This document shows, piece by piece, positions 27,235 through 36,111 of a stretch of 64,000 nucleotides of DNA. A program made the position numbers and the translations under genes. The notes below the pieces were generated by a model. It was not told the origin of the DNA. It searched no databases and saw only the letters and a list, made by a program, of their open reading frames with translations. This DNA comes from Amycolatopsis echigonensis (GTDB lineage Bacteria; Actinomycetota; Actinomycetes; Mycobacteriales; Pseudonocardiaceae): contig NZ_JACJHR010000008.1 in the NCBI RefSeq assembly GCF_014174495.1, positions 1 to 64,000 on the forward strand. The letters run 5' to 3'. Position 1 is the stretch's first letter, and every line of letters starts with the position of its first letter.

Positions 27235-28020
27235 GCTGACACGGCCCGTCGACACTCAGCCGAATGCGGGCTCGGCAGCAACCTGAAACCAGTAGCGCGG
27301 AGTCGGCGGGGCGGACCTACACCGAAGCTGACGCGGCCCGCCGACACCCAGGCGAATGCAGGCTCGGCAGCAAGCCGAAACCAACAGCGACGAGCCCGCG
27401 CCAGAACCGGCACGACCCGCCGAGCGCAACTTGCACAGCAGCCCGGAACCGACAGCAGCCCGCTCGATCCGGAACCGGCACTGCTTTGGCAGACAGCCCG
27501 AACTCAAGTTCGGCAGCACCCTGGAATCGACGAGGCAGGCCTGCGCCGGACTGGCGCGGCCTACAGACACTCAGCCGAATGCCGGTTCCGCGGCCACTGG
27601 GGAAGCAACGGCAACGAGCCCCACCGAGGCTGACTCCGCGTGCCGAGCGCAGGCCCTACGTCAACATCGACCGCCTGCGACCAGGCCGCGCCGGAGCCGA
27701 CCCAGCTCGCCGATACTCGGCCGAGCGCAGGTTCCACAGCAGCCGCGCGGTGGGCGGCCGACCTGGCACGACCCGCCAACCGCCAACCGAGCACAGGCTC
27801 CACGGCAACCACGCCATCAGCGACCAACCAGGCACAACCCTCCAGCAACCAGCCAAGCGCAGACTCCATAGCAACCACGTCGTCGACGCCCAGGCAGGCT
27901 CAACCCGCCACCCGAGCGCAGGTCACACAGCAACCACGTCGTCGGCTACCAGGCAGGCACAACCCGCCAACAACCAGCCGAACATAAGTTCCGCAGCAAC
28001 CAGGAACCGACGGCGAGCAG
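27235..28020. repeat. degenerate tandem repeat tract, no gene
   Basis: About 0.8 kb that is poor in T on the plus strand and built from imperfect direct repeats. In the right half the motif (A)ACCCGCC recurs at 27771, 27837, 27902 and 27961, spacing about 60-66 bases, each unit also holding CCGAGCGCAG-like and CAGCAACCACG-like parts. In the left half CCGAATGC then GGCTCGGCAGCAA recurs about 90 bases apart (near 27261 and 27350). Every frame is open over parts of it because of composition, but none has a start site or family resemblance. Confidence 0.6.
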
Positions 28021-28027
28021 ACTGCGC

Positions 28028-28215
28028 GCAAGTCGTTCGGCCGGCAACCGGCAGTTCGACCAAGCGCAGGCACGATTGTCCGACGACGATCTCGCGACAA
28101 CCATCCGCGGCCAGCTCAAAACCGTGGCGCCGGAACCCGCGAATGGCTCGCCGAGGGTCAGCGGCAAGTCACCAGGCGGCGCGCCGACCTCACTCCCACA
28201 CCACCCCTCCCCGTT
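28028..28215 (+). pseudogene. frameshifted C-terminal remnant, family unknown
   Basis: One frame reads RQFDQAQARLSDDDLATTIR then GQLKTVAP up to about 28130, and the neighbouring frame continues GTREWLAEGQRQVTRRRADL then TPTPPLPVDPV. Adding one base near 28131 would join them into one plausible hydrophilic protein. No start codon precedes it, since the tandem repeat tract lies directly upstream. It runs into the 3' end of the patatin gene on the opposite strand. It may be a true decayed gene or a sequencing error in an active one. Confidence 0.3.
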
Positions 28216-29026
28216 GACCCTGTGCCAAGCCAGCCGCCGCGGCTGCCGCGCGGGTGCCTGGGTCCAGGGGGTTCGGGCCGATCGCCGCGACCGAGGCCTC
28301 GTCTGGCTCCAGTACCGCCACCTTCGCGCCTGCCGAGCGCAGATCCGCCAGCACCTGGTCGAACGACCGCTCCGTCGGGAACACCTCTGCCGCGCCCATC
28401 GGGACGACCACTGTCACCTGGGCGAAACCTGTTGCATAGTCCGCATTCGCGGAGGAACGGACGCCACCGTCCACGTACTGCTTTCCGTTGATCGGCACCA
28501 CTGGCCAGACGCCGGGCACCGCGCAGCTTGCCTCGACCGCGTCGACCAGCGGGACGCCGGACGTGCGGTCGAACACCGCCGGTTCACCGGTTTCCGCGTC
28601 CACCGCAACGATTTTCACGGCACGCTCGGGCCACTCATGAGACGGCAGGCGGGATTCGATCACCGCGCGCCGCCGCGGTTCCGGTACGGTTTCCGCGGCC
28701 AGGGCATATTTTCCCATCGCCTGGCGGGTTTCCGCCGCGGTGCCGACCTCGGCCAGCACCGCGGCGAACTCCTCGCCGAACTTTTCCGGGTCGAACTCGG
28801 CCGCGATCTCCGCCGCTTGCAAGGACGGATCGGTCTGCCGCGCGTAGAGCTGCGGCAGCGGCAATCCGCTGCCCACCTGCGCCGCCACCGCCGCGCCCGC
28901 CGACGTGCCGATCAGCACGTCGGCTCCGGTCACGTCCTGGCCCGCTTCCGCGAGACCGGTCAGCAATCCGGTCGCCCACGCGATCCCGGCGACGCCACCG
29001 CCGCCCAACACCAAAGCTCGGCTCAT
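28190..29026 (-). CDS. patatin-like phospholipase
   Basis: A 278-residue serine hydrolase of the patatin family. GGGGVAGIAWATG near the N-terminus is the oxyanion loop, GTSAGAAVAAQ contains the nucleophile Ser (G-x-S-x-G), and YVDGGVRSSANAD the catalytic Asp of the Ser-Asp dyad. It should cleave acyl esters of lipids; no signal peptide is present, so it is cytoplasmic or membrane-associated. ATG 29026 is preceded by GGAAAGGAG. The XRE regulator gene ends 30 bases upstream in the same direction. Confidence 0.9.
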   Translation of the reverse strand: MSRALVLGGGGVAGIAWATGLLTGLAEAGQDVTGADVLIGTSAGAAVAAQVGSGLPLPQLYARQTDPSLQAAEIAAEFDPEKFGEEFAAVLAEVGTAAETRQAMGKYALAAETVPEPRRRAVIESRLPSHEWPERAVKIVAVDAETGEPAVFDRTSGVPLVDAVEASCAVPGVWPVVPINGKQYVDGGVRSSANADYATGFAQVTVVVPMGAAEVFPTERSFDQVLADLRSAGAKVAVLEPDEASVAAIGPNPLDPGTRAAAAAAGLAQGQRGGVVWE

Positions 29027-29056
29027 GCCGCTCCTTTCCCCGGCACCCACTCTGCC

Positions 29057-29878
29057 CTAGGGCACCGACAATTTCCGCAGCGCCGACTCCAGCAGGGCGT
29101 CCGTCTCTGGCTTCGGCAGCGACAACTTCAGCAACGTCTCCGCCACCTCACGGTATTTCGCCACTCGCGCCGGGCTCGAACTGCTCGCGCTTTCCCGCAG
29201 CAACCGCTCGTGCACGATCGAGGGCAGGTCCGCGAAATCGAAAATCGTGAATCCCCTGCCCAGATCCGGGTGCCGGTCCGCCGGGACCACCCGCACCTCG
29301 ACCTTGCCTTCCGCCAACCGCTCGCGCAGGTGCCGCAGCTGTTCCGCCATCGCCTCCGCGCCGCCGATCCTCTTGTGCAGCGCCGTTTCCCCCAGCACCA
29401 GCACACACCGCGTGCCCGAATCGAGCACTGCTCGCCGCGACAGCCGCTCGGCTACCCGCGCGTCCACCTCGTCCGCGACAACGCCCGCAGCACTCGACAG
29501 CAGCGCTCGCGCGTACCCGCTCGTCTGCAACAACGGCGGCACGACTTCCGGCTCCCAGCCGAACACCGCGTCCGCCGTGCGCTCCCACTCCAGGTACGGC
29601 TCTTCTCCGCCGCTGTCTATCCAGTCCTGCTCTCGCGCTCCTCGCGCCATCTCCACTATTCGCCTGCGGTCCGGCCCGATCACCCTGCAGTGCGCCAGGA
29701 CCGCTCCGATGTCCTCCGGCTTCGGCAGCCGCAGTCCTCGTTCCCAGTTCGTCACGAAACCAGGCGTCATCCCCAGCAACCGGGCCAACTCTCTTACACC
29801 CAGTCTTCTTCTCTCCCGCGCCGCGCGTAACTCCAGGCCCAATGCCCTCGCGCGCGGTGTTGCGTACGGTGTGGTCAT
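29057..29878 (-). CDS. XRE-family regulator with DUF5753 domain, second copy
   Basis: A 273-residue regulator. The helix-turn-helix lies at about residues 14-60 (LGLELRAARERRRLGVREL ... VTNWERGLRLP), followed by DUF5753 with WEPEVVPPLLQTSGYARALL and VRVVPADRHPD. Unlike the copy at 1526, no DUF397 gene is adjacent; the downstream gene is a patatin. ATG 29878 is the natural start. The family usually controls development or secondary metabolism in actinomycetes; targets here are unknown. Confidence 0.9.
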   Translation of the reverse strand: MTTPYATPRARALGLELRAARERRRLGVRELARLLGMTPGFVTNWERGLRLPKPEDIGAVLAHCRVIGPDRRRIVEMARGAREQDWIDSGGEEPYLEWERTADAVFGWEPEVVPPLLQTSGYARALLSSAAGVVADEVDARVAERLSRRAVLDSGTRCVLVLGETALHKRIGGAEAMAEQLRHLRERLAEGKVEVRVVPADRHPDLGRGFTIFDFADLPSIVHERLLRESASSSSPARVAKYREVAETLLKLSLPKPETDALLESALRKLSVP

Positions 29879-29948
29879 GGTTGCAGTGTGTCAGGGGGTG
29901 CCGACAGTTTTCGGGGTTCTCTCCCCTGGGGCCTTCGCTCTCTCTTCC

Positions 29949-30830
29949 CTACAGCCAGTCCTCCAGCGACAACCCCGTCATCCTCTCGTACGCCTCCACG
30001 TACCTTGCCCTCGTCGCCTCCACCACTTCACTCGGCAACGGCGGCGGCTGTACGTTCGACTCCCTGTCCCAGCCCGACTCCGGCCCCGTCAGCCAATTGC
30101 GCACGTACTGCTTGTCGAACGACGGCTGCACCCTTCCCGGCTCGTACCCCTCCGCCGGCCAGTACCGCGACGAATCCGGCGTCAGCACTTCGTCCGCCAG
30201 CACCAGCGCGCCCGTCTCGTCCACGCCGAACTCGAACTTCGTGTCCGCCAGCAGGATCCCGCGCTTCGCCGCCACTTCCGCGCCACGGCGGTACACCGCG
30301 AGCGTCGCCTCGCGTAGCTCCTCCGCGCGCTTCGCGCCGATAGTCGCGACCACTGCGTCGAACGAAACGTTCTCGTCGTGCTCGCCGAACGCCGCCTTCG
30401 TCGCGGGCGTGAAGATCGGCGACGGCAGCTTCGAGGCCTCCACGAGACCCTCGGGCAGCTCTACGCCGCACACTGCGCCCGTACGCTGATAGTCCGAGTA
30501 CCCGGACCCCGTGAGGTACCCGCGCGCGACAGCTTCCACCGGCAGCATGTCGAGACGGCGTACGAGCAGCGCGCGCCCGCGTACCTCGGCAGGGATGCGC
30601 GGGTCGTCGTACGCGACAAGGTGGTTCGGGACCAGGTCCGACAGCTGCTCGAACCAGAACACGCTCATCGCCGTGAGCACGCGGCCCTTGTCCGGGATAG
30701 GGGTGTCCAGGATGAAGTCGTAGGCGGAGATGCGGTCCGAGGCGACCAGCAGCAGGTGGTCGTCCCCGACCGCGTACAGGTCCCGGACTTTTCCGGCGGC
30801 GATCTTCGGGTAATCGGCGAGCGTCGTCAC
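29949..30830 (-). CDS. purC: SAICAR synthetase PurC
   Basis: A 293-residue phosphoribosylaminoimidazole-succinocarboxamide synthase, which joins aspartate to CAIR with ATP. The N-terminal [20 protein letters not shown], the [13 protein letters not shown] motif and [11 protein letters not shown] are characteristic. It starts with GTG 30830; no Shine-Dalgarno is seen, but TAGGGT ends six bases upstream, as in leaderless actinobacterial genes. PurB, which acts on its product, lies 5 kb away on the same strand. Confidence 0.96.
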   Translation of the reverse strand: MTTLADYPKIAAGKVRDLYAVGDDHLLLVASDRISAYDFILDTPIPDKGRVLTAMSVFWFEQLSDLVPNHLVAYDDPRIPAEVRGRALLVRRLDMLPVEAVARGYLTGSGYSDYQRTGAVCGVELPEGLVEASKLPSPIFTPATKAAFGEHDENVSFDAVVATIGAKRAEELREATLAVYRRGAEVAAKRGILLADTKFEFGVDETGALVLADEVLTPDSSRYWPAEGYEPGRVQPSFDKQYVRNWLTGPESGWDRESNVQPPPLPSEVVEATRARYVEAYERMTGLSLEDWL

Positions 30831-30836
30831 CGCTGC

Positions 30837-30842
30837 ACCCTA
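30837..30842 (-). promoter_or_regulatory. -10 element for leaderless purC transcript
   Basis: TAGGGT on the minus strand is separated by six bases from the GTG start of purC. A clear -35 hexamer is not visible. Confidence 0.35.
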
Positions 30843-30865
30843 ACCCGAGCGCCGCTCCATCGAGG

Positions 30866-31672
30866 ATGATGCAGGTCATGGCCTACCGCTGGATTTCGTT
30901 CACCTCCGACTACGGGCTGCGCGACGGCTTCGTGGCCGCCTGCCACGGGGTCATCGCCGGCATCGCGCCCGACGTACGCGTTCTCGACGTGACTCACCTC
31001 GTCCCACCGCACCAGGTGCGCTCAGGCGCGGCAGTGCTCGCTCAGACCGTGCCGTCGCTGCCTAAGGCCGTACACCTCGCTGTCGTCGACCCAGGCGTCG
31101 GGACAGAGCGCCATGGCATCGTGGTGGTCGCGACGCACGGCATCTTGGTCGGCCCGGACAACGGCCTGCTGCTGCCTGCCGCAGAGGCGCTAGGCGGCGT
31201 GTACGCGTCGTACGTGATCGATGTGCGCACGCCGACGTCGGCGACCTTTCACGGCCGTGACGTCTTCGCCCCGGTTGCCGCGAAGCTCGCTCTCGGCGCG
31301 CACCCCGGTTCCTTCGGGCCTGCTATCGACGACCCGGTGCGGCTGCCGGAACCGCTGGTCGCGGCTTTCCCGGGCAAGCTCGTTTCGGACGTGCTGACGG
31401 TCGACCACTTCGGCAACGTCCAACTCGCCGCCACCCCCGCCGACCTCGAACTAACCGGCTTGACCGGTGAGGTGACGGTGCACAGCGAGCACGTCGCGGT
31501 GTCCGCGGCGATCGGCCGGACCTTCGCCGACGTGCCGCGCGGCGCGAACCTCGTCTACACCGATTCGGCGGGGAAGCTGGCCGTCGCGGTCAACGGCGGC
31601 TCGGCGGCTTCGGTGCTGCGAATCGGGCCGACCGAGGAATGCACCATCACCGCGTCGCCGACTGCCAGCTGA
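30866..31672 (+). CDS. SAM hydroxide adenosyltransferase (SAM hydrolase, DUF62)
   Basis: A 268-residue enzyme of the family that splits S-adenosylmethionine to adenosine and methionine using water-derived hydroxide. FTSDYGLRDGFVAACHGVI, DVTHLVPPHQVRSGA, VDPGVGTER, GPDNGLL and TFHGRDVFAP are family motifs, including the conserved Asp-Arg-His set. Start choice is open: ATG 30866, 30869 or 30878. It diverges from purC with only 35 bases between the starts. Its 3' end overlaps the convergent MOSC gene by 118 bases. Confidence 0.9.
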   Translation: MMQVMAYRWISFTSDYGLRDGFVAACHGVIAGIAPDVRVLDVTHLVPPHQVRSGAAVLAQTVPSLPKAVHLAVVDPGVGTERHGIVVVATHGILVGPDNGLLLPAAEALGGVYASYVIDVRTPTSATFHGRDVFAPVAAKLALGAHPGSFGPAIDDPVRLPEPLVAAFPGKLVSDVLTVDHFGNVQLAATPADLELTGLTGEVTVHSEHVAVSAAIGRTFADVPRGANLVYTDSAGKLAVAVNGGSAASVLRIGPTEECTITASPTAS

Positions 31673-32442
31673 CCGGGCCGGGTCACCGCCGCCTTCATGC
31701 CGAAGAGGACGCCGCCCTCCGGGTCGCGGTGGTACGCGGCGAGCGACCGGATCGGCTCCGGGCCGGAGCGCTTGCCGGTTTCCTGATCCACCATCGGCAC
31801 CGCGCAACGGACGCACAGCTTCGCGTAGGCGAACTCGACCCCGCCGGCTTCCATCCGCCGGACCGAGTCCTCGGCGTGCGGTTCCGCCCAGCCGCGGATC
31901 ACGAGGTTGGGCCGGAACCGGTCCATCGGCACCGGTTCGCCGCCGCGCTCGGCGATCCGTTCGTTCAGGTGGTCCAAAGAGGACTCGGAGACGACGAGGA
32001 TCGCGTGCCCGTCGGCGAACCACGCGGTACCGGGGGTCTCACCGCTGGTGACGCGCTCATGCTCCGGTGTGACGCCGAGCAGCACGGATGGCTGACCCAC
32101 CACGGTGGAGAACCACTCAGCGGCGTCGGCACCCTGGTGGATGCCCTCGCCGGTCCAGCTGAAGGTGGCCGCGGGGTGCCGGTGACCGTCCTTCTGGACT
32201 TCGATGGTCAGGTCTTCGATCCCGGGCGCGGACAGGGCCAGGCGGGTGCCGCCGTCCAGGATGCGGGGCCGGACCGTGGCCATGACCGGGAAGCGGCGCT
32301 GGCTGCGGAAATCTCCGTCGTGGGCGGTGACGATGAACTCACGGTCATGCGCGAGACCGGCCGGGGTTACGTCGGCGGACTGGACTGTCGTGCCGGCGCA
32401 GCCTTTGACCGGGTAGTACGTGAGCCGAGAGATCGTCCCCAT
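31555..32442 (-). CDS. MOSC domain protein with N-terminal beta barrel
   Basis: A 295-residue protein of the YcbX/MOSC class. The N-terminal barrel begins ISRLTYYPVKGCAGTTV and HDREFIV; the C-terminal MOSC part has FRPNLVIRGWAEPHAED and CVRCAVPMVDQETG, where the Cys is likely to bind the molybdenum cofactor sulfur. Such proteins reduce N-hydroxylated compounds or carry sulfur for molybdoenzymes. ATG 32442 has no ribosome site, but TACCGT ends six bases upstream, suggesting a leaderless mRNA. The last 118 bases overlap the SAM hydrolase gene on the other strand. Confidence 0.88.
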   Translation of the reverse strand: MGTISRLTYYPVKGCAGTTVQSADVTPAGLAHDREFIVTAHDGDFRSQRRFPVMATVRPRILDGGTRLALSAPGIEDLTIEVQKDGHRHPAATFSWTGEGIHQGADAAEWFSTVVGQPSVLLGVTPEHERVTSGETPGTAWFADGHAILVVSESSLDHLNERIAERGGEPVPMDRFRPNLVIRGWAEPHAEDSVRRMEAGGVEFAYAKLCVRCAVPMVDQETGKRSGPEPIRSLAAYHRDPEGGVLFGMKAAVTRPGQLAVGDAVMVHSSVGPIRSTEAAEPPLTATASFPAESV

Positions 32443-32525
32443 GGCATCACGGTACCTGGTGGTCCGAAGCGGACGGGGTGCACGATTCCGCATGAACCGC
32501 CGCCGCGCCGGTACCCTGCGGACTC

Positions 32526-33047
32526 GTGGAGCTGCTGCCGTTCGACGAGTACATGCGCTCGCTGCCGCGGAAGCGGATGTCGGCTGGCACTCTGCTCCGC
32601 GACGAAACCGGACGCGTCCTGCTCGTTGAGCCGTCCTACAAGGACAGCTGGGACATACCTGGCGGGGTATGCGACGCGGGCGAGCCGCCGTGGCGCACGG
32701 CGCGCCGGGAGCAAGCCGAGGAAATCGGGATCGACCGCCCGCTCGGCCCGCTGCTGGTCTTCGACTACGCACCGGACGACGGCCGGATTCCGGAAGGCCT
32801 CGCGTTCATCTTCGACGGCGGGCGAATCTCCGCGGCAGAAACCACCCGCCTCGCTCTCACCGACCCGGAGATCCTGGCCGTGCACCTCTTGTCGATCGAC
32901 GAAGCAACTCAGCGAGTAGCACCGTCACTGGCCCGGCGGCTCCGAGTGGCCTGGGACGCCGCCCAGACCGGTGACAGCTTCATCCTCTGCGAGAACGGCC
33001 AGCCGATCACAGCACCTGCGACAAGAACTGCTGCAACCGAGGACTAG
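32526..33047 (+). CDS. Nudix hydrolase
   Basis: A 173-residue Nudix protein. The Nudix box reads G-VCDAG-E-PPWRTAR-RE-Q-AEE-IG, with the metal-binding Glu residues kept and Gln at the usual hydrophobic position. It probably hydrolyses a nucleoside diphosphate derivative; the substrate is unknown. GTG 32526 is the start, with TACCCT eight bases upstream. It overlaps the convergent ABC ATPase gene by 41 bases. Confidence 0.88.
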   Translation: MELLPFDEYMRSLPRKRMSAGTLLRDETGRVLLVEPSYKDSWDIPGGVCDAGEPPWRTARREQAEEIGIDRPLGPLLVFDYAPDDGRIPEGLAFIFDGGRISAAETTRLALTDPEILAVHLLSIDEATQRVAPSLARRLRVAWDAAQTGDSFILCENGQPITAPATRTAATED

Positions 33048-33747
33048 CCGGTGCCTCGAACACCTGCTCCGGCGTCCCCTGCTCCACGATCCGCCCAGCG
33101 TCCATGAACGCGACCTCGTCGGCAACGCTCCGGGCGAAGCCCATCTCGTGCGTCACCACGATCAAGGTGAGACCACGCGAAGCCAGCCCCGCCATCAGGT
33201 CCAGGACGCCTTTCACCAGCTCCGGGTCCAGCGCGCTCGTCGCCTCGTCGAAGAGCATCACTTCCGGTTCCATCGCCAGCGCACGAGCGATCGCCACTCG
33301 CTGTTGCTGGCCACCGGACAGCGCCGCGGGGCGGTACGGGGCCTTGTCCGCGAGGCCGACTTCCGCCAGCCGGGCCCGGGCGACCTCTGCGGCGTCCTCT
33401 TTGGACATACCGCGCACGCTGCGCAGCGGCAGCACGATGTTGTCCAAAACCGACCGATGCCCGAACAGGTTGAAGTGCTGGAACACCATTCCCACGCGCT
33501 GGCGCAACGCGTCCGGATCCGAGGCGATGACACTCTCGCCGTCCAGCAGCAAATCGCCGCTGTCCGGTTCCTGCAGGCGGTTCACGCAGCGCAGCAAGGT
33601 CGACTTGCCCGAACCGGATGGGCCGATGACACACGTGGTGCTGCCGCTCGGCACCTTCAGGTTCACCCCGCGCAGGACCTCCAACGTGCCGAAACGAACG
33701 TGGATGTCGCGCAGTTCCACCGAGGAAGAACGAATCGCCGTACTCAT
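33007..33747 (-). CDS. polar amino acid ABC transporter ATPase (GlnQ type)
   Basis: A 246-residue ATPase of an amino acid importer. Walker A GPSGSGKSTLLRC, Q-loop VFQHFNLFGH, signature LSGGQQQRVAIARAL, Walker B VMLFDEATSALDPEL and H-loop VVTHEMGFA are all intact. It overlaps the permease gene by four bases (ATGA) and closes a four-gene operon with two binding proteins. It powers import across the membrane together with the permease at 33744. Confidence 0.94.
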   Translation of the reverse strand: MSTAIRSSSVELRDIHVRFGTLEVLRGVNLKVPSGSTTCVIGPSGSGKSTLLRCVNRLQEPDSGDLLLDGESVIASDPDALRQRVGMVFQHFNLFGHRSVLDNIVLPLRSVRGMSKEDAAEVARARLAEVGLADKAPYRPAALSGGQQQRVAIARALAMEPEVMLFDEATSALDPELVKGVLDLMAGLASRGLTLIVVTHEMGFARSVADEVAFMDAGRIVEQGTPEQVFEAPASPRLQQFLSQVL

Positions 33748-34487
33748 ATCGCCGCCCCGCCCGCGAGCATTTCGGTGCTTTCCGCGGTCACCTTGCGACC
33801 GGTCTGCAGCCGCTTGTCGATGTAGTTCACCAGGTGCGTCAGCGGCACGGTGATCACCAGGTAGACCGCCCCGGCGGCCACCAGCGGCGACAGGTTGCCC
33901 GTGTTGGCCGCGAGGTCCTGGCCGATCCGGAACAGTTCCCGTTGCGAGGTAAGGAAACCGAGGAAGTACACCAGGGTCGAGTCCTTCACCAGCGCGATGA
34001 ACTGGTTCACCAGCGCGGGCAGCACCCGCCGCACGCCCTGCGGGATCACTACCAGCAGCATCGCCTTGGAGTAGCTCATGCCGAGCGCGCGGCTCGCCTC
34101 CAGCTGTCCTTTGTCGACGCTCTGGATGCCGGCCCGGAAGATCTCGCCGATGTACGCGGCGGCGATCAGGCTGAGCGCGGCGATGCCCAGCGGGTACGGG
34201 TTGTTCCCCACCAGACCGCGGGCGAGCAGGCCGACGCCCTGCCCGATCACCAGGATCGTCAGAATCGCGGGCAGGCCGCGGAAAATGTCCGTGTACACCC
34301 GCGCCGGCCAGCGCAGCCAGCGCTTGGTGGACAGGCCCATCACCGCGAGCACCATGCCGAGCAGGGTCCCGATGACCGCCGCCGACACCGACAGGATCAG
34401 GGTGTTCAGCAGGCCGGTTTTGAGCAGGTCCGGGAAAACTTCCCAGATGTAGGTCCAGTTGAGGAAAGTGTCGAGGAACTGATCCAT
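33744..34487 (-). CDS. polar amino acid ABC transporter permease
   Basis: A 247-residue inner-membrane permease of the HisM/GlnP family with about five helices, e.g. LLNTLILSVSAAVIGTLLGMVLAVMGL. The EAA loop reads GQLEASRALGMSYSKAMLLVVIPQ and contacts the ATPase. Only one permease gene is present, so it is likely a homodimer. It begins four bases after the stop of the second binding protein. Confidence 0.93.
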   Translation of the reverse strand: MDQFLDTFLNWTYIWEVFPDLLKTGLLNTLILSVSAAVIGTLLGMVLAVMGLSTKRWLRWPARVYTDIFRGLPAILTILVIGQGVGLLARGLVGNNPYPLGIAALSLIAAAYIGEIFRAGIQSVDKGQLEASRALGMSYSKAMLLVVIPQGVRRVLPALVNQFIALVKDSTLVYFLGFLTSQRELFRIGQDLAANTGNLSPLVAAGAVYLVITVPLTHLVNYIDKRLQTGRKVTAESTEMLAGGAAI

Positions 34488-34491
34488 CAGG

Positions 34492-35253
34492 CTACTTCGT
34501 CTTGAAATCAGCGGGGACCGGAATGTTCGGCTCGAACTGCTGGTGCACCTTCTGCCAGGTGCCGTCCGCGACGGCCTTCTTGATGCCGTCGTTCAGCTTG
34601 GCCAGCAGCTCGGTGTTGCCCTTGCGCACCGCATACCCGTGCGGAATGCTCGTGGTGATCGCCTTCGTGACCTTCAGCGCGGGGTTCTTGGCCGCGTAGT
34701 CCTCCGCGGACACCTGGTCGAACACCGCACCGTCGACCGCTCCAGAGCTCAGTGCGCTCAGCGCCGCCGCGTCGCTCGGGAACCGGACCGCCTGGGCCTT
34801 CGGCGCGTTCGCGCCCAGCCAAGTGTCCGACACCGTTCCCTGCACCACGCCGATCCGCTTGCCTGCCAACGAATTCTCGTCGGAGATGCCCGCAGTCGAC
34901 TTCGCCTCGATGCCGAGCGACTGGTAATTGTACGGATCGCTGAACGCGACCGTCTTCTTGCGCGCCTCGGTCTGCGCGATCGCCGAGCTGCCGATGTCGA
35001 ACCGGCCGTTCGCGACGCTGCCGAGCAGTGCCGAGAAATCGGTCGACACGAATTCCAGCTTCAGGCCTTCTTTCGCGGCGATATCCTTCAGCAGCTCGTT
35101 GTCGAAGCCGGTGAATTGGCCGTTCTCCTGGTACGCGTTGGGCCGGGAGTCGCTCAGCGTGCCGACTCGCAAGGTCTCGCCGGCGTCGCCACCGCACGCG
35201 GTGAGACCGGCGACCAGTGCCGCCGCGAGGGCGGTGACGATCAGTTTCTTCAT
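34492..35253 (-). CDS. amino acid-binding lipoprotein 2 of ABC importer
   Basis: A 253-residue solute-binding protein of family 3 (SBP_bac_3). The signal peptide MKKLIVTALAAALVAGLTAC ends in a lipobox (LTAC), so it is anchored to the membrane by a lipidated Cys. The binding domain has TLRVGTLSDSRPNAYQENGQ, FTGFDNELLKDIA and GRFDIGSSAIAQTEARKKTV. ATG 35253, preceded by TGGTGG, is preferred over ATG 35274. It is paralogous to the next upstream gene, and the two share the same order of motifs. Confidence 0.92.
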   Translation of the reverse strand: MKKLIVTALAAALVAGLTACGGDAGETLRVGTLSDSRPNAYQENGQFTGFDNELLKDIAAKEGLKLEFVSTDFSALLGSVANGRFDIGSSAIAQTEARKKTVAFSDPYNYQSLGIEAKSTAGISDENSLAGKRIGVVQGTVSDTWLGANAPKAQAVRFPSDAAALSALSSGAVDGAVFDQVSAEDYAAKNPALKVTKAITTSIPHGYAVRKGNTELLAKLNDGIKKAVADGTWQKVHQQFEPNIPVPADFKTK

Positions 35254-35273
35254 GCCACCAGTGTGCCCGCGCA

Positions 35274-36077
35274 TCAGGAGTTCGCCACCGGGAGGCCCGG
35301 TCCGCCCTTCTCCAGCTCCTTCGCGATCGGAGCCTCCTTGAAGAACTGCGCGTGCAGCCGGGCCGCGGTGCCGTCGGCGATCGCCTTGGCCAGGCCGTCG
35401 TTGATCTTCTTCAGCAGCTCGGTGTTCGACTTGGCGACCGCGAACGCCGACGGCGTGTCCTTGTCCGCGACGGTGTAGCCGAATTCGAGCGGCACCGCCG
35501 GGTTCTGGTCGAGGTACTTCTGGCCGATGTCCTTCGGCACGACCCAGCCGTCGAGACCGCCGGTCTTCAACTGCGCGAAACCGGCGTTGTAGTCCGGGAA
35601 CCGCACGACCTGGGCCCCGGCGAGCTTGGCGGCGAACTCGTCCTGCACCGATCCCTGCACGACGCCGACCCGCTTGCCGGCGAACGAGTTCGCGGCGGGC
35701 AGCGCGGCGCCCTTCTTGCTGACGACGGTGGTGTAGCTGGTGTCGTAGCCGTTGCTGAACGCCACGGTCTTCTTGCGCGCGGCGGTCGCGGAGATCGTCG
35801 AGCTGCCGATGTCGAGCTGGCCGCCGGCCACCTTCGCGAGCAGCCCGGAGAACTCGGTGCCGACGAAGTCGACCTTGAAGCCCTCGCGCTTGGCGATGTC
35901 CCGCAGCAGTTCGTTGTCGTACCCGGTGAACTGGCCGTTTTCCAGGTAGATGCTGGGCGGGGCGTCGGTCAGGGTGCCGACGCGCAGGGTTTCCCCAGAA
36001 GCGTCCGAGGATCCGCACGCCGTAAGACCCGCGGTGGCGGCGGCTACGACGGCGAGCGTGCTGAGGATCTTTCTCAT
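35274..36077 (-). CDS. amino acid-binding lipoprotein 1 of ABC importer
   Basis: A 267-residue solute-binding lipoprotein, first gene of the importer operon. The signal peptide MRKILSTLAVVAAATAGLTAC ends in a lipobox, shown here without its last residue. Motifs parallel those of the next gene: TLRVGTLTDAPPSIYLENGQ, FTGYDNELLRDIAKREG, QLDIGSSTISATAARKKTVA. The ligand pocket differs, so the two proteins may bind different amino acids and share one permease. ATG 36077 follows AGGAAG. A hairpin at 36112-36147 lies in its upstream region. Confidence 0.92.
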   Translation of the reverse strand: MRKILSTLAVVAAATAGLTACGSSDASGETLRVGTLTDAPPSIYLENGQFTGYDNELLRDIAKREGFKVDFVGTEFSGLLAKVAGGQLDIGSSTISATAARKKTVAFSNGYDTSYTTVVSKKGAALPAANSFAGKRVGVVQGSVQDEFAAKLAGAQVVRFPDYNAGFAQLKTGGLDGWVVPKDIGQKYLDQNPAVPLEFGYTVADKDTPSAFAVAKSNTELLKKINDGLAKAIADGTAARLHAQFFKEAPIAKELEKGGPGLPVANS

Positions 36078-36111
36078 GACTTCTTCCTGAATATCCGGGG
36101 TGCGCAGACAA

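Noticed and set aside
27264..28217. A long Arg/Pro/Gln-rich protein across the tandem repeat tract
   Set aside because: No start with ribosome site, no family features, and the reading comes from T-poor repeats that are open in several frames.
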